NCBI GenBank assembly: GCA_002102225.1
Contig: LQPB01000021.1
Coordinates: 37,425 to 101,424 of the forward strand
Source of the DNA: Mycobacterium interjectum
Lineage (GTDB): Bacteria; Actinomycetota; Actinomycetes; Mycobacteriales; Mycobacteriaceae
Reading direction: 5' to 3'
DNA length: 64,000 nt
This document shows positions 8,724-16,780 of the stretch, one piece after another; the stretch's first letter is position 1; each line of letters opens with the position of its first letter. The notes beneath the pieces are model-generated. The model did no database searches and was not told the origin of the DNA. It saw only the letters and a program-made list of their open reading frames with translations. The position numbers and the translations under genes are program-made.

Positions 8724-9095
8724 TCAGAGGACCTTGACGTCGGACGGGGACCAGAACGCCCGCATCGACAAGATCTTGGCGTCCTCGTCGAACGTCATGT
8801 GCGAGATGGGCGAGATGCGGCTGCGGCTGTCGCCCGTGATGAGCGTGAGGTGCCACAAATACGCTGCCTCGCTGCCGCCGACCTTCAGCTCCGCGAGTTC
8901 GGTCTCTTTCTCGAGATCTTGGAAACCCGCGTAGAACCCGCGGATGTCGTCGTGTCCGCGCAGCACGTCGGATCCGATCGGATCCTCGATGGTCGCGTCG
9001 GCGGCGTAGAGGGTCAGGATCTCGTCGGTTTTGCCGGCGGCGACGAGCTCGAGGTAGCGATTGACGGTCTGCGCGATGGCTTCCTGGGAGGGCAT
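8724..9095 (-). CDS. SnoaL/ketosteroid-isomerase-like (NTF2 fold) protein
   Basis: This 123-residue protein has the NTF2-like cone fold pattern: an N-terminal helix (QEAIAQTVNRYLELVAAGKTDEI), the LYAADATIEDPIGSD segment with Tyr and Asp residues in positions typical of delta5-3-ketosteroid isomerases, and a C-terminal sheet ending MRAFWSPSDVKVL. Steroid isomerase activity is plausible because Asp and Tyr are present, but NTF2-like proteins are diverse, so the function stays open. The ATG at 9095 is chosen over an in-frame Met at 9143, because that longer version would overlap the divergent Nudix gene. Confidence 0.8.
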   Translation of the reverse strand: MPSQEAIAQTVNRYLELVAAGKTDEILTLYAADATIEDPIGSDVLRGHDDIRGFYAGFQDLEKETELAELKVGGSEAAYLWHLTLITGDSRSRISPISHMTFDEDAKILSMRAFWSPSDVKVL

Positions 9096-9132
9096 GGCTT
9101 GGAAACATACTCCTCGCCGCGATACTGGCGGT

Positions 9133-9669
9133 GTGCCTTTCATCGAATGCGTCGCGTCCCGCGAGGTCTACCGGAACCGCTGGCTGGTGATCCGCGAGGA
9201 CGACATCCGCCGTCCCGATGGCAGTCTCGGCATCTACGCCGTGGTGGACAAGCCGACGTACGCGCTGGTGATGCCCTACGACGGCAACCGCTTCCGGCTG
9301 GTGGAGCAGTTCCGGTATCCGCTCGGCGCGCGGCGCTGGGAGTTCCCGCAGGGCAGCGCCCCGGACCTCGTCGACGCCGAGCCGTCCCGGTTGGCCGAGC
9401 GCGAGCTGCGCGAGGAGACCGGGCTGCGCGCGACGTCGTTCGAGGCGCTCGGCCAGCTCGACGTCGCCGCCGGGATGAGCAGCCAGCGCGGCTGGGTGTT
9501 CCTGGCCACCGGGATCGTCGAGGGCGAGTCGGATCGCGAGCACGAGGAGCAGGACATGCGCAGCGAGTGGTTCTCGCGCGACGACGTCGAGCAGATGATG
9601 CGCACCGGGGTGATCGCGGACGCGCAATCGGTCGCCGCCTACGGCCTGTTCCTGCTGCGCGAGCGATGA
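9133..9669 (+). CDS. Nudix hydrolase
   Basis: This 178-residue Nudix protein most resembles ADP-ribose or nucleoside-diphosphate-sugar pyrophosphatases. The RELREETGL core of the Nudix box is visible, preceded by PQGSAPDLVDAEPSRLAE, so the spacing before the REUXEEXGU part is longer than the minimal motif. The two catalytic glutamates that bind Mg2+ are retained. A preceding strand region YALVMPYDGNRFRLVEQFRYPLG is typical of the ADPRase subfamily. The GTG at 9133 gives a compact domain start (PFIECVASREVY). It is divergent from the SnoaL-like gene and is followed after 30 bases by a flavin-reductase-like gene. Confidence 0.85.
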   Translation: MPFIECVASREVYRNRWLVIREDDIRRPDGSLGIYAVVDKPTYALVMPYDGNRFRLVEQFRYPLGARRWEFPQGSAPDLVDAEPSRLAERELREETGLRATSFEALGQLDVAAGMSSQRGWVFLATGIVEGESDREHEEQDMRSEWFSRDDVEQMMRTGVIADAQSVAAYGLFLLRER

Positions 9670-9767
9670 CTTCCGGGCCGGCCGCCGGTCGGTACCGGCA
9701 TGACGATCACATTCCGCAATCTCGACGGGTACGGCGCGCCGCCCATTGACGGGACCGCGTCCGGGCC

Positions 9768-10229
9768 GTGCTGGACGGCGAGCTGACGCAGGCGCCGGGG
9801 ACCGGCGGACCGCACCGCCACACCGTCTGGCTGAGCACGATCAATCCCGACGGCAGCCCGCACGTCATGGCCGTCGGGGTTACCCAGGATGACGGCGCCT
9901 GGTACTTCACGTCCGGGCCTGCGACCCGCAAGTCGCGCAATTTGGCCCGCGATCCGCGATGCGTGGTCACCGTCGCCACGGAACCGTTCGACCTCGTCAT
10001 CGAGGGTGTCGCGCGACGGGTGACGTCCGCGGGCGAACTACGTTACGTCGCAGATTCTTTCGTCAAAGGCGGCTGGCCATGCGAGGTCGCGGGCGACGCC
10101 CTGACGGCGGAGTACAGCGCCCAGTCGGCCGGCCCGCCGCCGTGGCAGGTCTATCGCGTGAGCCCGTCGACGGTGTTCGCTCTGGGCACTTCGGAACCGT
10201 TCGGCGCGACAAAGTTTCAGTTGGACTGA
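9768..10229 (+). CDS. Pyridoxamine 5'-phosphate-oxidase-like (split beta-barrel) F420/FMN-binding protein, 5' end apparently frameshifted
   Basis: The 153-residue open frame from GTG 9768 shows a split-beta-barrel flavin-binding domain: HTVWLSTINPDGSPHVMAVGV, then GAWYFTSGPATRKSRNLARDPRCVVTVAT. A good-looking start lies 68 bases upstream: ATG 9700 reads MTITFRNLDGYGAPPID and then runs out of frame at 9750. Adding one T between 9750 and 9751 restores D-W-D-R-V-R-A-V and joins this frame to the main one, giving about 176 residues. So the gene has either a one-base deletion or a sequence error. Only the N-terminal helix lies upstream, so a shorter product might still fold. Members use F420 or FMN; the substrate is unknown. 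Confidence 0.7.
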   Translation: MLDGELTQAPGTGGPHRHTVWLSTINPDGSPHVMAVGVTQDDGAWYFTSGPATRKSRNLARDPRCVVTVATEPFDLVIEGVARRVTSAGELRYVADSFVKGGWPCEVAGDALTAEYSAQSAGPPPWQVYRVSPSTVFALGTSEPFGATKFQLD

Positions 10230-10759
10230 GCGGGAAGTCCGGCCGCCGCCCGGATCTCGCGCCGCGCCGCGGCACGGTCGGCGTCGGGAAAGATGTAGTG
10301 GGTCAACGCGGTTCGCGCGATCGCACCGGCGAGGTCGCGGGGATCCACCGCCGTGGCGAAGGTGCCCTCGCGGGCGCAGCGCTGCAATACGGTCGTCAAC
10401 CCCTCGGCGAGCATCGGCAACGCCTGCGCCATCTGGTCGTGGGCGAACGCCGGCTCCAGGTCGAGCAGCCGGCCGGGCGGCTGGGCTTCGACGAAGGTCG
10501 CGACGACGTCCACCGCGGCCTGCAGCCGGGCGACCCCGACGACGCCGGACATCGCGTGGTCCATCGCGGCGTTGAAGCGACGGCGCTCGCGTTTCCCCAA
10601 CGCGTCGATCAGCTCCTCTTTGGACGCGAAGTAGCGGTAGATCGTCGGCCGCGACACCCCGGCCCGCGCCGCCACGTCCGACAGCGACAACTTGCGTGCC
10701 CCCGCCCGGAACACCAGCCGCTGGGCCGCGTCGAGGATCCGGTCGGTCAGATCCACCAC
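10217..10759 (-). CDS. TetR-family transcriptional regulator
   Basis: This TetR-type repressor has about 180 residues. The DNA-binding N terminus DLTDRILDAAQRLVFRAG...LSLSDVAARAGVSRPTIYRYFASKEELIDAL is textbook TetR. The C-terminal ligand domain is unassigned. GTG codons at 10759 and 10756 fit a start just after the stop of the upstream epimerase gene (10768-10770) and follow an AGGGG element inside that stop region. A longer start at 10795 would overlap the epimerase by 28 bases. The tight spacing suggests co-transcription with the epimerase gene, so the regulator may control the epimerase promoter. Its 3' end overlaps the convergent flavin-reductase-like gene by 13 bases. Confidence 0.88.
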   Translation of the reverse strand: MVDLTDRILDAAQRLVFRAGARKLSLSDVAARAGVSRPTIYRYFASKEELIDALGKRERRRFNAAMDHAMSGVVGVARLQAAVDVVATFVEAQPPGRLLDLEPAFAHDQMAQALPMLAEGLTTVLQRCAREGTFATAVDPRDLAGAIARTALTHYIFPDADRAAARREIRAAAGLPAQSN

Positions 10760-10767
10760 GCCGGCCC

Positions 10768-11757
10768 CTACAGTTTGCCGAGCCCGCGCAGCCACGAGAT
10801 CAGCAGTCGCAGGCCGTCATCGAAGGACATGGGCGCATAGCCCAGGCGCCGGGTGGTCAGGTTGTCGGTCGCCCGGGGCCTGCGCTCGCTCTTGGCCGCG
10901 GCGGCCGCGATGGCCATCAGGGTGGGCCCGAATTCGGCGGTCAACGCGTCGGGGTCCGTGCGGTAGTCGAGATCCTCGACGCGATGGTCGATTCCGGCGA
11001 TCTCACACGCGCGGTTGATGCCCCCGGCGGTGCTGAAGGTGTCCTCGGGCCGGCCGACCAGCAGGTAGCGCTCACCGGCCACCCCCTTGTCCAGCGCGGC
11101 GATGGAGCCCGTCGCGACGTCGGCGCCCGCCACCCAGGTCACCGGAAAAGCCAGGTACCGCTTGATCTTTCCGCGCATACCGGCCAGCAGCACCCGGTTG
11201 AAGCTGGTGCGGTGCAACGCGCGTTCGACGACCAGGCCGGGGCCGAAGATCGCGCCCGGGTGGCAGGTCAGCACGTCCTCGCCCGCGGCGGCGCGCTCGT
11301 GTGCGTCCAGAAACGCGGCGAGCTTGGTGACGGTGTAGGGGTCGCCCGGCGGGTTGCGCAGCACGGGCGCCTCTTCGAAGTCCGCGCCGGTGCTCAGATC
11401 GAGGAACGTGGCGGTGCTCAGCGCGACGACGCGGCGCATGCCGTGGGCTTTGGCCGCATCGAGGACGTTCGAGGTGCCGACCATGTTGACGGCCTTGAAG
11501 TCCTCCAGGTCCTGGCTCGCGCCGCCCAGCAGCGCCGCGCAGTGAATGGCCGCCTCGGCCCCGTGGGCCGCGCGCAGCACGTCGCCGGCGTCGGTGATGT
11601 CGCCCTTGACCAGCTCCACGCCGATCTCGGCCAGCGCCGCCGCCTCGTCGGGGTTGCGCACCAGCGCGCGCACGCGGTCGCCCCGCTCGATCAACTGCTG
11701 GCACACGTTGCCGCCGGTCTGCCCGGTCGCGCCGGTGACGAAGATCGTGCTGCTCAT
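10768..11757 (-). CDS. NAD(P)-dependent epimerase/dehydratase (extended SDR)
   Basis: This 329-residue extended short-chain dehydrogenase has the Rossmann motif VTGATGQTGGNV at the N terminus, the D-I-T acid region after strand 3, and HCAALLGG. The usual catalytic YxxxK is seen as DPYTVTKLAA (Tyr-Thr-Val-Thr-Lys). It resembles mycobacterial 3-beta-hydroxysteroid dehydrogenase/isomerase-like and dihydroflavonol-reductase-like proteins, but no specific substrate can be assigned. The ATG at 11757 is followed by a clean Rossmann start. It is first in a two-gene unit with TetR and is divergent from an SDR across an 82-base promoter region with a possible operator. Confidence 0.88.
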   Translation of the reverse strand: MSSTIFVTGATGQTGGNVCQQLIERGDRVRALVRNPDEAAALAEIGVELVKGDITDAGDVLRAAHGAEAAIHCAALLGGASQDLEDFKAVNMVGTSNVLDAAKAHGMRRVVALSTATFLDLSTGADFEEAPVLRNPPGDPYTVTKLAAFLDAHERAAAGEDVLTCHPGAIFGPGLVVERALHRTSFNRVLLAGMRGKIKRYLAFPVTWVAGADVATGSIAALDKGVAGERYLLVGRPEDTFSTAGGINRACEIAGIDHRVEDLDYRTDPDALTAEFGPTLMAIAAAAAKSERRPRATDNLTTRRLGYAPMSFDDGLRLLISWLRGLGKL

Positions 11758-11773
11758 GGCGGCCCTCCGCTGG

Positions 11774-11832
11774 TTACAGATCAAACATATTTGGTAAAGA
11801 CTGTAAGCCTTGACGTGGCATTGTTCTATATT
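11774..11832. promoter_or_regulatory. Divergent promoter region with candidate operator and leaderless -10 element
   Basis: TTACAG at 11774-11779 and CTGTAA at 11801-11806 form a dyad with 21-base spacing between the epimerase and SDR starts. TATATT at 11827-11832 lies seven bases before the SDR ATG at 11840, the spacing expected for a leaderless transcript beginning at the start codon. The TetR protein encoded at 10217-10759 is a candidate ligand-responsive binder (inference). Confidence 0.4.
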
Positions 11833-11839
11833 TGAGCGC

Positions 11840-12652
11840 ATGGCAATGGATCCCTCGAAGGTTCTGCTGACAGACCGTGTCGCGGTGGTCACCGGCGGGG
11901 GCGCGGGCATCGGCCGCGGCATCGCGGCGGGGCTGAAGGCCTTCGGCGCGCGGGTCGCGATCTGGGAGCGCAACCCCGATTCATGCGCGTCCGCCGCCGA
12001 CGAGATCGGCGCGCTGGGGCTTCCCGTCGACGTCCGCGACAGTGCCGCGGTGGACGCCGCGTTGCAGCAGACGACCGCCGAGCTCGGCACGGTGAGCATC
12101 CTGGTCAACAACGCCGGCGGGGTCTTCTGGTCGGGGATCCTCGACACCAGCGAGAACGGGTGGGACGCGCTGTACAAGGCGAACCTGCGCCACGTTTACC
12201 TGTGCACGCAGCGGGTGGCGCGCATCCTCGTCGAGCAGAAACTGCCGGGCAGCGTCATCAGCGTCACCTCGATCGAGGGCGTGCGCGCCGCGCCCGGTTA
12301 CGCCACCTACGCGGCGGCCAAGGCGGGTGTCATCAACTACACGAAGACCGCGGCGCTGGAACTCGCGCCGCACGGCATCCGGGTGAACGCCCTGGCGCCC
12401 GACATCACTCTGACCGAAGGCATCAGGGCGATCGCGCCGCCCGGCTCCGAACAGCGATTCGGCCTCACCGTGCCGATGGGACGCGCCGGCCACGTCGACG
12501 AAATGGCCGGCGCGGCAGTCTTTCTCGCGTCCGACATGTCCAGCTACATCACCGGCCAGACGATTCACGTCGACGGCGGCACCCATGCCGCCGGCGGCTG
12601 GTATCACCACCCCGAGACCGGTGCTTACGCGCTCGGGCCGACGAGCGGCTAG
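11840..12652 (+). CDS. Short-chain dehydrogenase/reductase (SDR)
   Basis: This classical SDR of about 270 residues has the cofactor motif TGGGAGIGRG near residue 20, NNAG in the middle, a catalytic Ser in SVTSIEG, and the YAAAK (Tyr-x3-Lys) catalytic pair. The GQTIHVDGG segment near the C terminus is typical of FabG-like enzymes. ATG 11840 (MAMDPSK) is used because a -10-like TATATT sits at leaderless distance; ATG 11846 is an alternative. It is divergent from the epimerase/TetR unit, and its stop overlaps the convergent Lrp-type regulator by four bases. The alcohol or ketone substrate is unknown. Confidence 0.88.
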   Translation: MAMDPSKVLLTDRVAVVTGGGAGIGRGIAAGLKAFGARVAIWERNPDSCASAADEIGALGLPVDVRDSAAVDAALQQTTAELGTVSILVNNAGGVFWSGILDTSENGWDALYKANLRHVYLCTQRVARILVEQKLPGSVISVTSIEGVRAAPGYATYAAAKAGVINYTKTAALELAPHGIRVNALAPDITLTEGIRAIAPPGSEQRFGLTVPMGRAGHVDEMAGAAVFLASDMSSYITGQTIHVDGGTHAAGGWYHHPETGAYALGPTSG

Positions 12653-13629
12653 GCGCGGATTAACCGACCGCGCGAAACCAGCGAGCCCACCTGCTTGAGC
12701 CGCTTGCTGCGGACGCTCACGTCGTAGGCCTGGATGTGGTCGACGTCGGCCAGGCGCTCGGCAATGTAGCGATAGAGGTCGCCGGCGTCTCGGCAGATCA
12801 CGACGACCATCAGGTTGGCCGGGCCGCCGACGGCGACGACCGAGGCGACCTCAGCATGCCGCGCGATCTGTTCGGCCGCCGACACCAGGTGGCGCGGCGC
12901 CGTGGAGATCCAGATTATGGCGTTCAGCATGAATCCGAGCCGCTCCGGCAGCATGTCCAGGTCGTAGGCGAGCGTGTCGGAGGCCTGTAGCGCGGCCAGT
13001 CGGCGCTTGACTCGCGCCGGTGACCACCCGGTGAGCTTCGCCAGCGTGCTGTCGGCGATGCGGCCGTCGTTGGCCAACGCGTCCAGCAGTGGGCGGTCGT
13101 CGGCCGTGGGCGCGGCGGGCCGATCCGGGTGCGCACCCTCGACCTGTTGCTGCAAGGCCTTGATCTGTTCCTCGTCGAGGGCGTGGCCGTGGCCGGTCCA
13201 GTGTGCACCTGTGGGTGAGCCGAACACATTGAGTACCAGGTTGATCCGCATCTCGAGGATGGCCGGCGTGCGGGGCAGACGCTGCATCAGTCCGTCGCCG
13301 GCGTCGCCGATCGGCGCGCGGATAACGCAGACGAGTTCGGTGCCACCGGATAACACGTTGGCGTGGGTGACCTCGGGCCTGCGGACCAGCGCCTCGGCGA
13401 GCCGGGGCAGGTTGTCGGGTTTGGCGTGTACCCGCACGATCCACTGGCATTCGCCGTACAGCCGGGGATTCACCACGCCGATCACGCGGAGCGCACCGTC
13501 GCGGCGCAGGGCTCGGTAGCGGCGCGCGACGGTTTGTTCACCGGCGCCGATCACCTCGGCGATACGCCGGAACGGCGCCCGCGGTGCGAGCTGCAGCGCG
13601 TGCAGAATATGACCGTCCAGCGGCTCCAT
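12649..13629 (-). CDS. Lrp/AsnC-family regulator with tandem (duplicated) domains
   Basis: This 326-residue protein contains two AsnC/Lrp modules in series, about twice the usual 150 residues. The first helix-turn-helix is at about 3-60 (MEPLDGHILHALQLAPRAPFRR and EQTVARRYRALRRDGALRV), followed by a RAM-like sensor fold. The second is at about 180-235 (DDRPLLDALANDGRIAD, STLAKLTGWSPARVKRRLAAL), followed by another RAM domain. Such pseudo-dimeric regulators usually sense amino acids or related ligands and act on a neighbouring gene. The ATG at 13629 gives a direct domain start. It is divergent from an SDR/LLM pair, with a possible operator over its start. Confidence 0.88.
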   Translation of the reverse strand: MEPLDGHILHALQLAPRAPFRRIAEVIGAGEQTVARRYRALRRDGALRVIGVVNPRLYGECQWIVRVHAKPDNLPRLAEALVRRPEVTHANVLSGGTELVCVIRAPIGDAGDGLMQRLPRTPAILEMRINLVLNVFGSPTGAHWTGHGHALDEEQIKALQQQVEGAHPDRPAAPTADDRPLLDALANDGRIADSTLAKLTGWSPARVKRRLAALQASDTLAYDLDMLPERLGFMLNAIIWISTAPRHLVSAAEQIARHAEVASVVAVGGPANLMVVVICRDAGDLYRYIAERLADVDHIQAYDVSVRSKRLKQVGSLVSRGRLIRA

Positions 13630-13645
13630 AGTGAGGAAAACACTA
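13629..13645. promoter_or_regulatory. Candidate Lrp-type operator overlapping the regulator start
   Basis: TAGTG-AGGAAAA-CACTA is a 5-base dyad with a 7-base A-rich centre, lying at the start codon of the tandem Lrp/AsnC gene and about 115 bases upstream of the divergent SDR. Lrp-family proteins bind short dyads with AT-rich centres and often autoregulate, so the placement is suggestive only. Confidence 0.35.
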
Positions 13646-13757
13646 CAGAAGTTGGGATCATTTGTCCTATTCTTGCCGCCTGCTCGGGTATTTCTGGCCA
13701 GAATGGATGGCGGGGCCGATGCTGGGGACACCTTGTTGTCAAAAGCGGAGGCACCCA

Positions 13758-14516
13758 ATGGAACTGACGGGCAATACCGTCCTGGTCACCGGTGGCGGCA
13801 CCGGAATCGGACGGGCGATCGCCATCGCGTTGCACCGACGGGGTAACCGGGTGGTGATCGCCGGCCGGCGCACTGCCGCGTTGCGAGCCCTCGCCGAGGC
13901 GCATCCGGGTATCGAATGGCATCCGTTGGATATCGCCGATACCGCGTGCATCGGGTCGTTCGTCGCGATGCTGGAACGGCGGTGGCCCGATCTCAACGTG
14001 CTGGTCAATAACGCGGGCGTGATGGCTATCGAAAGCCCCGACACACCCGACTCGGCGGTGTCGACATCCGTCGTCGCAACCAATCTGCTCGGGCCGATCG
14101 TGCTGACGTCGTTGCTGCTGCCGAAGCTGCGCAGCCGGCCCGACGCCGCGGTCATCAACATCACCTCGGCGCTGGCCTTCGTGCCGCTGGCGATCGCCCC
14201 TACCTACAGCGCAACCAAAGCGGGGCTGCACGCTTATACCGAAGCCCTGCGTATCCTGTTGCACGAGAGTGGTATTCACGTCATCGAGATCGCTCCACCG
14301 CGGGTGAGTACGGAGATGGACGGCCCCGGAGATCCCGACTCGGTCGACGTGGACGAGTTCGTCGCCGAGGTGATGGCGTCGCTCTCCGCGCAGCCGCCGG
14401 TTACGGAAGTCGTGGTCGACGCCGCCCGGGCGCTGCGCTACGCCGAACGGGAGGGCCACTACGGCCGGGTCCTGGCCGCCGTGAACTCCACTGTCAGGGC
14501 GGAGGATGTGTTGTGA
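13758..14516 (+). CDS. DltE-like short-chain dehydrogenase/reductase
   Basis: This 252-residue SDR carries VTGGGTGIGRAIAIAL at the N terminus, LVNNAGVM, a catalytic Ser in INITSALAF, and YSATKAG with the Tyr-x3-Lys pair. The sequence around the active site and the short C terminus fit the DltE/uncharacterised oxidoreductase subgroup. The ATG at 13758 follows GCGGAGG (13745-13751), a good ribosome site. The stop overlaps the next start in a GTGTTGTGA context (4-base overlap), so it is translationally coupled to an F420-dependent LLM protein. It is divergent from the tandem Lrp-type regulator, which may control the pair. Confidence 0.88.
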   Translation: MELTGNTVLVTGGGTGIGRAIAIALHRRGNRVVIAGRRTAALRALAEAHPGIEWHPLDIADTACIGSFVAMLERRWPDLNVLVNNAGVMAIESPDTPDSAVSTSVVATNLLGPIVLTSLLLPKLRSRPDAAVINITSALAFVPLAIAPTYSATKAGLHAYTEALRILLHESGIHVIEIAPPRVSTEMDGPGDPDSVDVDEFVAEVMASLSAQPPVTEVVVDAARALRYAEREGHYGRVLAAVNSTVRAEDVL

Positions 14517-15370
14517 GACTGGGGATCGGGCTGCCGAACCATATCGCCGGCATCTCGGGCCCGGCCGTGGCCCAATGGGCCCGGCGCGCCGAGCAGCGCG
14601 GGTTCGAATCCGTCACGACGATCGACCGCCTGATCTATCCCGGTATCGACTCGCTGATAGCCCTGGCCGCCGCGGCCGGCGCCACGAAAGACGTGACCCT
14701 GGTGACCAATGTCCTGCTCGCGCCGGTGTATCCGGTCGTTCCGCTGGCCAAGCAGCTCGCCAGCGTGGCTTCCATCTCCGGTGGCCGACTGGTCGTTGGC
14801 CTGGGTGTGGGTAACCGGTGCGACGATTACGCCAGCACCGGCGCCGATTTCCGCAGCCGCGGCCGCATCCTCGACGAACAGGTCGAGCGCATGCGCGGGC
14901 TGTGGGCCGGCGGACCCGTCGCCGATGACACCGCGTTATGCGCTGCGCCCGTGCATATTCCGCTGCTCTTCGGTGGACGGTCCGCGGCCACGGTGCGGCG
15001 GGTGATCAGCGCCGGCGACGGGTGGGCGGCCGGCGCCGTGCGCCACTATGACGAACAGGCGGCGTTGGCCGAGCGCATCCGCGCCGGCTGGCGGGCCGCG
15101 GGGCGGCCCGGGCGCCCCTACCTGCAGGCATCGGTGAACTTCGGGCTCGGGTCGGCCGAGGCCGTCGCGGCGGGAAGGGAGCATCTCGCGCGCTATTACG
15201 GGTTCGCCCCGGCGTACGCACAGGTGAACGTCGCCGATATGGTCTGCTCCGCGGACGATGCGCGCGGCACCGTCCGCCGGTATCGGGAGCTGGGCTTCGA
15301 CCGGCTGCTGTTCCATCCGACGGGCGGGGCCGTCGAGCAGGTCGACCGCCTCGCCGACGCGATCCTCTAG
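14513..15370 (+). CDS. LLM-class F420-dependent oxidoreductase
   Basis: This 285-residue TIM-barrel LLM-family protein begins MRLGIGLPNHIAGISG and has SVTTIDRLIYPGIDS, VTLVTNVLLAPVYP and GGRLVVGLGVGNRCDDY, which carry the cofactor-binding elements of F420-dependent luciferase-like proteins. It starts at GTG 14513, four bases inside the upstream SDR gene. Pairing of an SDR and an LLM protein suggests sequential redox steps on one substrate, for example an alcohol/ketone followed by hydride transfer from F420H2 (inference). The 3' end faces another SDR gene only nine bases away. Confidence 0.87.
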   Translation: MRLGIGLPNHIAGISGPAVAQWARRAEQRGFESVTTIDRLIYPGIDSLIALAAAAGATKDVTLVTNVLLAPVYPVVPLAKQLASVASISGGRLVVGLGVGNRCDDYASTGADFRSRGRILDEQVERMRGLWAGGPVADDTALCAAPVHIPLLFGGRSAATVRRVISAGDGWAAGAVRHYDEQAALAERIRAGWRAAGRPGRPYLQASVNFGLGSAEAVAAGREHLARYYGFAPAYAQVNVADMVCSADDARGTVRRYRELGFDRLLFHPTGGAVEQVDRLADAIL

Positions 15371-15379
15371 AGCGAGTTT

Positions 15380-16168
15380 CTACTCGCCGGTGTCCAGGCC
15401 CGCGTGCGCCGACATCCCGCCGTCGATCGCGATCATTTGCCCGGTGATGTAGCGGGACCGCTTCGAGGCCAGGAAAACCACAAGGTCGGCAACGTCTTTC
15501 GGTTGACCGAGGTACGGCGTCAAGGTGGCGCGGCCGAGGCCGGCGATGACGTCCTCGGACAGATGCGCGCGAACGGCGTCCGTGAGGATTAATCCCGGCA
15601 CGATCGTGTTCGCGCGCACGCCGCCCTTTCCCTCGCTGGTCGCGACGTACATCGTCAGCGCGTGCACCCCGGACTTCGACACGCCGTAGGCCAGCCGGGT
15701 CTTGTCACCCGACAGCGCCGCGCCCGACGACATGTTGATGATGGAACCGCCTCCGCCCCTGCGCATTTCGGGGACCGCGTACTTGCACATCAGCAGCTGG
15801 CTCCCGAGGTTGACGTCCAGGGAGCGGCGCCACACGTCCAGCGGCATCTCGGACACCGTGGTGTCGCGGGACAGGAAGTCGCTCGCGGTCAGCGCCGCGT
15901 TGTTGTGCAGGACGTCGACCCGGCCGAACTCCGCGACGGTGGACTGCACCACGTGGCGCGCCGTGTCCTCGTCGGCGAGGTCACCGCCGAGCGCGAGCGC
16001 GCGCGCCCCGGTCCGCCGAATCTCCTCGGCGACCACGGCGGCCTTGGCTTCGTCGATGTCGACGACCGCGACGGCGGCGCCTTCGCGGGCCAGTTCGTGC
16101 GCGGTGGCCGCGCCGATCCCGCCCGCGCCTCCGGTGACTATCGCGACCTGTCCGGCGAGTCTGGACAT
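15380..16168 (-). CDS. Short-chain dehydrogenase/reductase (SDR)
   Basis: This 262-residue classical SDR has VTGGAGGIGAATAHELA at the N terminus, NNAALT (a variant of NNAG), a catalytic Ser in NMSSGAAL, and YGVSKSG (Tyr-x3-Lys). The C-terminal ITGQMIAIDGG segment is typical of FabG/GDH-type enzymes. The ATG at 16168 follows AAGGAGAA at a good distance; an upstream start at 16195 would lie before the ribosome site. It is divergent from the carboxymuconolactone-decarboxylase-like gene and convergent with the LLM gene. The substrate is unknown. Confidence 0.88.
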   Translation of the reverse strand: MSRLAGQVAIVTGGAGGIGAATAHELAREGAAVAVVDIDEAKAAVVAEEIRRTGARALALGGDLADEDTARHVVQSTVAEFGRVDVLHNNAALTASDFLSRDTTVSEMPLDVWRRSLDVNLGSQLLMCKYAVPEMRRGGGGSIINMSSGAALSGDKTRLAYGVSKSGVHALTMYVATSEGKGGVRANTIVPGLILTDAVRAHLSEDVIAGLGRATLTPYLGQPKDVADLVVFLASKRSRYITGQMIAIDGGMSAHAGLDTGE

Positions 16169-16213
16169 CGAGTTCTCCTTTTGACCGACGCACAAAAAAG
16201 TTAGCCTGATTCG

Positions 16214-16780
16214 ATGCCGCGTATAGCGCCAATCCCGATGGAAGAGCTCAGCTCCCGTTCCCGCGAAATCGTGGAGGCCGGCGTCGCCGCCGGTCTGTAT
16301 GCCACGCCGGTGCCCCTGCAGATCTTCGCGTATCGCAGCGCACAGCTCGACCAGGTCAACGCGGCCAGGACCACGCTGGGCGCCGGTACCCTGCTCGGTG
16401 GCCGGATCCTGGAGTTATTGCGCATCCGCAGCGCCCAGCTCGGCGAATGCGAACCCTGCAGCCAGTCGCGCAAGCACGACTCGATCACCGACGAGGACGT
16501 CGCCTGCCTGCTCGCACCGGGCCACGGCGCGCTCACCCCGCAGGAACGGATGGCCGTCCAGTTCCTCGACCTGCTCTCGTCCGACCATCACGCCATGGAC
16601 GACGAGTTCTACAAGCGGTTGGGGGAGCACTTCACTGCCGCGCAGATCATCGAACTCGGATTCACCTGCGCCGGGGTGATGGGAGTGCACCGCTTCATCC
16701 ACACTCTCGACGTCTACGGCGACTCGCCGCCGGTCATCGAATACGACCAGGACCAAGTCGACAGCACCAAGCCGGCGTGA
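16214..16780 (+). CDS. Carboxymuconolactone decarboxylase / AhpD-like protein
   Basis: This 188-residue all-helical CMD-family protein has the redox-type motif GECEPCSQSRKHD, with Cys79 and Cys82 in a CxxC arrangement, in the position of the AhpD EQxxCxxC-H active site; the His is displaced relative to AhpD. It may be a peroxidase/alkylhydroperoxidase accessory or a ring-cleavage-associated protein. A -10-like TAGCCT at 16202-16207 lies six bases before the ATG, consistent with a leaderless transcript. The stop overlaps the next gene start by four bases (GTGA), indicating coupling with a Ddn-like F420 enzyme. Confidence 0.85.
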   Translation: MPRIAPIPMEELSSRSREIVEAGVAAGLYATPVPLQIFAYRSAQLDQVNAARTTLGAGTLLGGRILELLRIRSAQLGECEPCSQSRKHDSITDEDVACLLAPGHGALTPQERMAVQFLDLLSSDHHAMDDEFYKRLGEHFTAAQIIELGFTCAGVMGVHRFIHTLDVYGDSPPVIEYDQDQVDSTKPA

